Assembly: GCA_018398585.1 (NCBI GenBank)
Contig: JAGTTD010000022.1
Span: 10,579,501 to 10,643,500 of the forward strand
Origin: Simmondsia chinensis
Taxonomy: Eukaryota; Streptophyta; Magnoliopsida; Caryophyllales; Simmondsiaceae
Direction: 5' to 3'
DNA: 64,000 nt
The notes under the pieces were generated by a model. The model worked only from the letters and a program-made list of their open reading frames with translations. It was not told the origin of the DNA and made no database searches. Shown here one piece after another: positions 57,188-64,000 of this stretch. The position numbers and the translations under genes are program-made. Positions within the stretch are counted from its first letter, which is position 1; every line of letters starts with the position of its first letter.

Positions 57188-58060
57188 ACTAGAAGAAACT
57201 TGTGAAATATAACTAATTATGTACCACATACACATAACAATATGTTAATAGTTTATTATATATAATTAAATTATATTACTTTTTACAATTCAATAATTTC
57301 ATGTCACATCATTGGGTACGTAAATTGGGTACATTTTCCATACAAGTACAGCAGCATTAACCCACTCTCACATAACAGAAGTGCGACAGCTTCATACAGG
57401 CCATGTAAGTTCTCAAAGCATTAAAACTACAATTTCAAAGAATGGGAAATTCAGGCACTCTCAGTTCATGTAATTTTTCTTTCTATTCAAGTGTTCTCTA
57501 TATATAAAAAATGGAGAATTTTGAGAATTTTTAAAAAAAATGAGGAAACTCAAAGCTCTTTGTTACAAAAGAAAACTTGGGAAATAAGGAAAGATGGCCT
57601 TCAGTTTTAAATACAATTGGAAGAAACCAGAAAACCATATTTTCCTCAAAAATTTGGAAAACTAGGTACTTCGTATGCGTTTTTAGGAAAACAAAATAGT
57701 TTCGAAATTAGGAAAATTCGTCATGAAGTAAACACCAATGAACTATGCATTATCCACGATGTTTTGGTGACGGCAACTGCAACTTAGCTTTGAAAGACCA
57801 TAAACTTGCAGACATTTTTCATCTGCTAATATTTATTTTGCTTTGGAAAACATGATACATATACACGCACATACATGGTGGCGATTGATAGATCCTAGAT
57901 AGGTGTCAATCCCCTTTGGAATATTTTTTTGGATTTAATAATGATGTAAGAACTCACTTTTAAATTTGCAAGTGAATTCCTACTTAATGTCTTTGTGTTT
58001 CTAGAAATTTCCTTTTTTTTTTTTAAACTCCCCTCAAGTATCATTTATTTAAACCTATAA
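57188..58060. other. No gene seen
   Basis: AT-rich spacer with no supported coding region or bounded repeat. Confidence 0.4.
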
Positions 58061-58572
58061 TGATGTTCAATATGTCTCCTAAAATTTAAAAAAAATCAGA
58101 TGACTTTTGACTTACATAATTATTATTACGATTTAGTTACTAATCTTTTGAAATACGCTCATCGTTATTAGTTAGGATAACCTTTGGCTTTTTGTAACCC
58201 CATTTTAGCATCTAATTATTAGTCATACTATCATAGTTAATTGCATAATTTCTTATGACCCTTTATTTGTATGATTTAATTCATAACACCCTCTTTAGTG
58301 GCTATTATTATTGCAACACATGCACTCCTTAGACTTCCCACACACAGCCGCCCCCCCGCCCCCCCCCCCCCCCCCCCCCAAAAAAAAATAATGTTCAATA
58401 TGTCTCTTAAAATTTAAAATAAATCATGTGAATTTTGACTTATGTAATTATCACTACGATTTAGTTACTAATCTTTTGAAATACGCTCATCGTTATTAGT
58501 TAGGATAACTTTTGGCTTTTTGTAACCCCATTTTAGCATCTAATTATTAGTCATACTATCATAGTTAATTGC

Positions 58573-60066
58573 CAAGAGGAGTCCTATGGAGGGTACTAGA
58601 CAGGAAAGGCATTCCACTGCCATATATCATTGTCATTAGAGACATGTATGACAACGTGCTATGCCAATGCACAAACTAGCGTGCACACAGTGGAAGGAGA
58701 GACAGAAGCTTTCCTAGTAACAGTAGGGGTACATCAAGGATCTGCCTTGAGTCCCTTCCTATTTATTATGGTTATGGATGAGCTCATTAGGCACATACAA
58801 AGAGAGGTGCCTCGGTACATGCTTTTTGCAGACGATATAGTCTTGGTGAGAGAATCTCGAGTAGAAGTAAACGAGAAGCTAGAATTGTGGAGGAGGGCAT
58901 TAGAATCGAAGGGTTTACGAATTAGTAGACCCAAGACAAAGTACATGGAACTTAAGTTCGACCCCTCCACCACGACAAGAACAGAAGATGTCAAGATAGG
59001 ATCTGAGACCATACAAAGAAGAGAGAATTTCAGATACTTGGATTTCATAGTTCAGCAGAACGGCGAAGTTGACGAAGATATCAACAACCGGATTAAATAT
59101 AGATGGACGATGGCCTCCACGGTACTCTGCGATAGAAAGTTCCCATTAAGACTAAAGGGGAAGTACTGTAAGACGGTAGTGAGACTTGTTATGTCCTATG
59201 GGCCGGAGTGTTGGCCAATGAAACAACATCACGCACAAAAAATGAAGGTGGCGGAGATGAGGATGCTGCGATGGATGTGCGGACACACAAGGAAAGATAG
59301 GATCAAAAACGGCGTCATAAGAAGCAAATAAGGCATGACCCCCATTGAGGATAAGTTAAGGGAGCAGCATTTAAGGTGGTTCGGTCATGTTAGGGGGAGA
59401 CTGCCCACCGCTCCAGTCAGGAGATGCGAACAGCTCCATGCTACGCTAGGGAGGAGAAGGAGGGCAGACCAAAGAAGAGATGGTTTGAGACAATCTGTCA
59501 AGACCTCACCCACCTAAACCTACGGGAGAAGATGGCCTCAGATAGAGCTCGCTGGAGAGTGAGAGTGAGCATAGGAGTAGGCAAGGTAGCGGCCTAGAGT
59601 AGTGCATGTCTGCACTAGTGTCTCTTGGTGTCTTGACTCTCACTTTGGCGCACGCATTGGCGCGCCTATTTGCCTATTTGCTTATCTGTGTACTGAGGCT
59701 CTTGAGCATTGGCGCGCCTATTTGCTAATCTGCATACTGGTGCTCTTGAGCATTTGCGTACGTGATGACTATTTGCCAGCAATGACCCCCATTGTATTTT
59801 GTCGCGTAGGGCTTAGCTTGTGCTATGTTGTATTTGGGCTATGTACTCCTCTAATTTTATGGTGCTCTCATGCTTCCAAGTTCGATACTTCACTGACGAC
59901 ACACTCCTCAGGTTGGGGGTCCTCGGAAATAGCCTCCCTTCAGAGAGCTCCCTGAAGGTGGAAGGCTGCATACATCCCCCCCCCCCAAAAAAAAAACAAA
60001 AAAAAACAAAAAGACCCTGCGTACGCGGGAGCCCTTGTGGCACTAGGTCTTCTGATGTTGTTGTAG
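58573..60066 (+). mobile_element. RTE-type LINE, 5'-truncated, with 16-bp target duplication
   Basis: Flanked by TATCATAGTTAATTGC at 58557-58572 and 60067-60082. It starts inside the reverse transcriptase (EVLWRVLDRKGIPLPYI region) and ends with the conserved tail (GGTTGGGGGTCCTCGG, AAGGCTGCATACATCC, GCGGGAGCCCTTG, GGCACTAGG, GTTGTTG). Part of the 3' region (59650-59755) holds two copies of a GGCGCGCCTATTTGC-containing stretch. Confidence 0.93.
58630..59331 (+). pseudogene. LINE reverse transcriptase, C-terminal half
   Basis: A 233-codon open frame from about the fourth RT block onward: VGVHQGSALSPFLFIMVMDE, RYMLFADDIVLV with both catalytic Asp intact, EVNEKLELWRRALESKGLRI, NGEVDEDINNRIK, FPLRLKGKYCKTVVRLVMSY, then CGHTRKDRIKNGVI. 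A shift just upstream separates it from EVLWRVLDRKGI. Downstream, [20 protein letters not shown] continues in another frame (59335-59517). It lacks the endonuclease and N-terminal RT blocks, so it is inactive, but it is the least mutated RT core of the three LINE copies. Confidence 0.9.
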
Positions 60067-60170
60067 TATCATAGTTAATTGCATAATTTCTTATGTCCCT
60101 TTATCTGTATGATTTAATTCATAACACCCTCTTTAGTGGCTATCATTATCGCAACACATGCACTCCTTGG

Positions 60171-60890
60171 CCTTGCCCTCCCAACCCCGCCTCTTCTCCC
60201 CTTAGTGCACTTAACCTTTCACCTACACCAACCATCCTAGCCAAACTTTCATCATCCATAATTCCTATTTCGTAAGTAAGAGGGAGAGTTGAAGGAAAGA
60301 AGAGTCCAAGTTTAGGAAGGCTATTTTATAGCTTGAGTTTTCGTGAGTGATTTTTAATATCCTATTTCACCTATATGCTTTTTAAAATGAGCCATATGCC
60401 TTTCTAAGAATACTTGATCCTTGTTTTTGTTAGAGGTTTGTCACTTGCTGAGTTTTATACTGACCCTATTGTTTATCATTATCAGACGAGGTAAGGTGTG
60501 TCTTATGAGGGGATCAAGGATCTTAGTCACTTTGCCATTGGAAATTGCAACAAACATTGGAGATTTTCTGTACTCTATGGCTTAAATAAGTACTCTATTT
60601 CAGAAATTTCTTATAGTTGTTAAAATTATAAAATTTTTGCACTAAGAGTTTTGAATGTCTAGCTACATTACTCCCCTTAGATTGTATTTTTCTATTTCCT
60701 CTCCCGGGATTGTAAGGCCTCTTTAATGAAAACTCCTTTATTTTGGTTTACTGTATCCAAGAAATTTATGATCCAATTACCGTCATATACACCTATGTTT
60801 GTTTAGTTTTGGGGCATGACAAATGAAGTGCACTTTACTTTTTTTAAAAAGGGGAATTTACCCCAAAGAACCCTATACTTTTTCTATTAT
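60171..60890. other. No gene seen
   Basis: Spacer without a supported gene or bounded repeat. Confidence 0.4.
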
Positions 60891-60896
60891 ATCAAA

Positions 60897-61770
60897 TTAA
60901 GGACATGTTTGGCTTTGCCTTTTTTTTTTTTTTTTTTGGGGGGTGGGGGCGGAAGAAGTATTTCTTTTTTTTTTCCGGAAAAAGTATTTTTCTGAGATTT
61001 GGAGAGTTTGGCAACTATGAAAAAGTGTTTTTTAATCAAAAGCAGAAGCTATTTTTCTGAAATTCGGTGCTTCTCCTTTTAAGCAAAAGTAAAAATTAAA
61101 CTATTGAGAAAATTTGGTTCAAGTATCTTTAAGTTTGTTAATATATTTAAAAAATCAATTTATATATTTGAAAAAAAATTTATATACTTAAAAAAAGAGT
61201 GTATATATTTTTAAAAATATATTAAATATAAAAAATTATTGTAATAATTAATAATATATTTACAATATGTAAAAACTACTAATTAATAATATATTTAAAA
61301 ATATTGTAAAATTAATAATATATTTATAATATCTAAAAAATATTTTAAATATATTAAAAAATTATATATTTTAAAAATATTGAAAAAAAATTTAGAAATA
61401 CTGAAAAAATATTTTTAATACATTAAAAATTAGTTTAAGTATTTCAAAGATATTTTATATATTTAGAAAATATTTTAAATTATAAAAAATATTTTAAATA
61501 TTTAAAAATATATTAAATATTTGAAATGGTTCTTGGATGGTTGTTTTCAACTATAAAAGTCTTCTATTAACATCCTTTTTGTTAAATTTATAGAAAAAAG
61601 CATTTTTATAAACATTGGCCAAACACTCACAATATTATAGTAAGCGCTTCTTTACTAGTTGGGCCAAACACAAACTACTTATTTGAAACATCACTTTTTA
61701 CAAAAGTGCTTTTGTGAAAAGTACTTTAAAAAGTCATTTTTCACAGCAATGTCAAACAGGCCCTTAGTCC
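60897..61770. mobile_element. Tourist/PIF-like MITE with very AT-rich core
   Basis: Ends resemble each other in inverse: left AAGGACATGTTTGGCTTTGCC, right (reverse complement) AAGGGCCTGTTTGACATTGCT. They sit within TTA/TAA contexts. Subterminal zones with AAAAGTGTTTTT and AAAGTACTTTT pair loosely. The core (61090-61530) is built of TTTAAATAT-like repeats. Outside the ends, related phrases (ATCAAATTAAGG / GTCAATTTAGTCC) suggest it landed in another repeat. The duplication is not clean. Confidence 0.5.
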
Positions 61771-62290
61771 TTGTATTTTTAATTATGTCAATTTAGTCCC
61801 TGTATAATTCACATTTTGTCAATTTAGTCCTATGGTCCGATTGAAGTCAAGTTAATGATGTAATTTTTAACATCACAATTATGTTGGATTACTCACTCGT
61901 TGACCTAATTTAAACAACCCGTGACCAAACTATTAATTATTCAATCACTAACTTAACATAAATTTACTGAAGACAAAGTCAACACAATATAACTTGTACA
62001 GGACTAAATTAACATAATTAAAAGTACAATGACTAAAATGACACGGTGGACAAAAGCCAAAATTATATATATAATACTGTCACAGTTTCACTACTATTGA
62101 TGCAATAACAGGAATACCAACCTTCATTCATACAGAGAACTCTCGCATCAAGTTCCAGAACTAAAGAGACCAACTTCTTTATTTGAGTGCACTATCCCTG
62201 TTACTATTAAATCCATATGTCGATATATTCTGCAACCTCTTAATAAAAGGTGGCGTGAGAAGTACTACAACTCCTAAATTCCAATTGCAC
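61771..62290. other. No gene seen
   Basis: Contains AGTCCTTGTATTTTTAATTATG and TCAATTTAGTCCTATGG repeat-like phrases, otherwise unassigned. Confidence 0.4.
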
Positions 62291-62293
62291 TAA

Positions 62294-63286
62294 GGTCGTC
62301 TTTGGCGCATAGAATTGGAGCCTGGAATTGGGGCTTAGAATTCCAATTCCACTGTTTGGTTCACCTGCTAGAATTGGAATTACAATTCCACTGCTCAATT
62401 CCATAGAATTGGGTTTGAACTGAAATTCATACATGTCAATTCATTGGGGCTACGGTAAGGAATTGCAATTTCATATTAACTCCACTGGCCTAAAACCAAA
62501 GTGACCCCATTTAATTAACTCAAACCAAGACGACTCAAAACCGAAAGACTTAAACACAACCTAAATTTGACGGGAACATCGAAACCACCCAACTTAAATT
62601 ACATGAACAAATGACCTGAATCAACTCAAATCACAGTTCGAAGTCGCCCAACCCAATTGATCCGAAACCCGAAATGACTGAAATCCAAAAACTGAAACTA
62701 CTTGATCTGAATGTTACACAATCAAGTTGAGCCCAAAGTCAATTTGACTCGAAACCTGATATGACCCTAACCCAAAACGACCCAACTCATCTCACTTTTA
62801 ACCTAAATTTGACTTGACCTGAGATAACCCGAAATTTGAAATGATGCAACCGCTTTGACCCAAAACTAAGATTACTCAAGCTCGAAATGACCTAAATCAA
62901 CTCGAACCTGACCGATTCTAGCCTGAATGCCAAAAAGACCTATCTTGATTAACTAAAAATCCAAGATGACTTAAGTACCAAATGATCCGAAATGATTAAA
63001 GCTCAACCCGATTTGACTCAAAACTCAAATAACTCGAACTCAAAGTGATTCGACCCAACCAAAATACGACCCTACCTAATTCAAAACTTGAAATGCTCCA
63101 ACTTAATAGGCCAAAAACCCGTGATGATCTGATTCATTATGGAATTTTAATTCATAGCTCTAGTTCCTTCGATTAACCCAACAACAAAATTTCAATTTAA
63201 TCAGGATCCAGTTCCACCAAAACTGGAATTAGAATTGCAATTCCATGATCCAGATCCAGATCCAATTCCATGTGTCAAACAGAGCC
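62294..63286. mobile_element. PIF/Harbinger-like MITE, copy 2
   Basis: 993 bp between TAA duplications (62291-62293 and 63287-63289). Inverted ends: left GGTCGTCTTTGGCGCATAGA, right (reverse complement) GGCTCTGTTTGACACATGGA, both continuing ATTGGA. Inner subterminal zones hold many GGAATTG/CAATTCC words. The body is a run of short degenerate units such as ACTCAAACCAAGACG, ACCCGAAATGACT, ACCTAAATTTGACT. Same family and orientation as 4197-5061. No coding capacity. Confidence 0.75.
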
Positions 63287-63420
63287 TAAGAATTTTTGTT
63301 TCTTGTCATGTAAACAGTAAATAGAAATTCGGATACAACAATCCCATTCTCAGCAGCTAATATGAACCTAGATTCAAAGGGTTACCCGACGTAGTACTAC
63401 TCAAGATGGTTATTAGAAAC

Positions 63421-63993
63421 TAGGGGCGTAAATGAGCCGAGCCGAGCCGAGCACCCTCTTGTTCGAATTCGAGTTCAATAAGGCTTATCGAGCTCAAGTT
63501 CGAGCCGAGCTCTTATCGAGCATTTCTAACCCTTACTTGAACTCAGTTCGATAAAAATATAGTGTGCTTGACACTCGACTCGTTAGGCTTATCAAGCCGA
63601 GTCGAGCTCGTTATCGAGCCCAATGGAGTTTAAAACCAAGCCAAGCTCGCAATCAAGTCGAGATCATTAACAAGTCGAGCTTTTTAAGTTATAAGTTATT
63701 ATCAAGCCATTATCAAACCATTTTTGAAACAATACCAACTGTTATTGAGCTCATAACGAGCCCTGAACGAGCTCATATCGAGCCCCCTAACGAGCTCTTA
63801 TCAAGCCCTTATCAAATTGTTCATGAACATTAGCGAGCCGAGCACCCCCTGTTCGAACTTGGCTCGTTAAGCTTATCGAGCCTGCTCGAACTCGGCTTGA
63901 TAAGCTATCAAGCCCTCATAATGAACACGAACGAGCCATAATCGATTTCGAACACGAGTAGTTCATCGAAAGTTCGATTCATTTACGCCCCTA
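63421..63993. mobile_element. Non-autonomous hAT MITE, GAGCC-rich
   Basis: 573 bp with inverted ends sharing TAGGGGCGTAAATGA. The flanks are TTAGAAAC (63413-63420) on the left and TCAGAAA to the window end on the right, consistent with an 8-bp duplication having one mismatch and cut by the window edge. The body is dense in CGAGCTC, GAGCCGAG and TTATCGAGC words in both orientations. An 89-codon frame crossing it is a composition effect. Confidence 0.88.
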
Positions 63994-64000
63994 TCAGAAA

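Larger units (their letters stand above)
58063..60170. repeat. Tandem duplication of about 328 bp, second copy split by a LINE
   Basis: ATGTTCAATATGTCTC at 58063 recurs at 58391, and about 180 bp matches nearly base for base up to TATCATAGTTAATTGC. The second copy then continues only after the LINE (from 60083) with GCATAATTTCTTATG and the CACCCTCTTTAGTGGCTAT block seen at 58289. A C-rich then A-rich homopolymer (58351-58388) separates the two copies. The order of events is duplication first, LINE insertion second. Confidence 0.85.

Noticed and set aside
63564..63833. 89-codon protein near the window end
   Set aside because: Lies inside a hAT MITE made of GAGCTC-type words.
1..64000. Endogenous pararetrovirus or other viral insertion
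   Set aside because: Every reverse transcriptase found sits in a Copia, chromovirus or LINE domain order; no movement protein or envelope-like region was seen.

Overview
The window is nuclear DNA of a flowering plant. It is AT-rich and built almost wholly of transposable elements: Ty1/copia and Ty3/gypsy chromovirus LTR retrotransposons primed by initiator-methionine tRNA, RTE-type LINEs with the GTT-repeat 3' tail common in plants, BED-finger hAT transposons, hAT- and PIF-type MITEs, and a 5S rRNA-headed retroposon. I found no convincing intact host gene, tRNA gene or CRISPR array. The sequence does not fix the species. Identity statements are by eye; no alignment or search was run.

Layout. 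1-4.2 kb: uncharacterised repeat DNA with a 54-bp and a 49-bp tandem repeat and a GC-rich, TATA-bearing stretch. 4.2-6.3 kb: a PIF-like MITE and a 5'-truncated LINE. 6.56-11.46 kb: a large LTR element with no recognisable coding sequence (LARD-like). 11.5-14.7 kb: a near full-length hAT element whose transposase frame is broken only by TGA codons. 15.2-15.75 kb: a hAT MITE. 16.8-19.9 kb: a gag/protease-only Copia element (family A). 20.1-21.9 kb: the 3' half of a Copia element. 21.9-23.0 kb: a long-inverted-repeat element carrying the 5S-derived retroposon. 25.1-34.7 kb: a decayed Copia element with a 4.2-kb LINE inside its 3' LTR. 35.0-40.8 kb: a chromovirus on the minus strand. 41.8-47.4 kb: two gag/protease Copia units (family B) as LTR-unit-LTR-unit-LTR within one target-site duplication. 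49.45-57.19 kb: a minus-strand Copia element split by a non-autonomous chromovirus-like element at 51.6-54.9 kb. 58.1-60.2 kb: a tandem duplication whose second copy holds a truncated LINE. 60.9-64 kb: three MITE-like elements.

How the parts relate. Autonomous-type families sit beside their likely dependants. The LINEs share their 3' end with the 5S-headed retroposon. The chromovirus shares its extreme 3' coding end and polypurine region with the non-autonomous element at 51.6 kb. The three gag/protease Copia units lack integrase, reverse transcriptase and RNase H at corresponding places, so they must have moved in trans. All large coding regions are broken by stops or frameshifts.

Most worth following up: (1) the 5S rRNA-LINE-tail unit with a perfect 17-bp target-site duplication and a repeated tail; (2) the gag/protease Copia families whose LTR 3' ends contain a ladder of about 45-bp repeats, each opening with an old primer-binding site; (3) their tandem dimer inside one 5-bp duplication; (4) the non-autonomous chromovirus-like element with two unrecognised reading frames.
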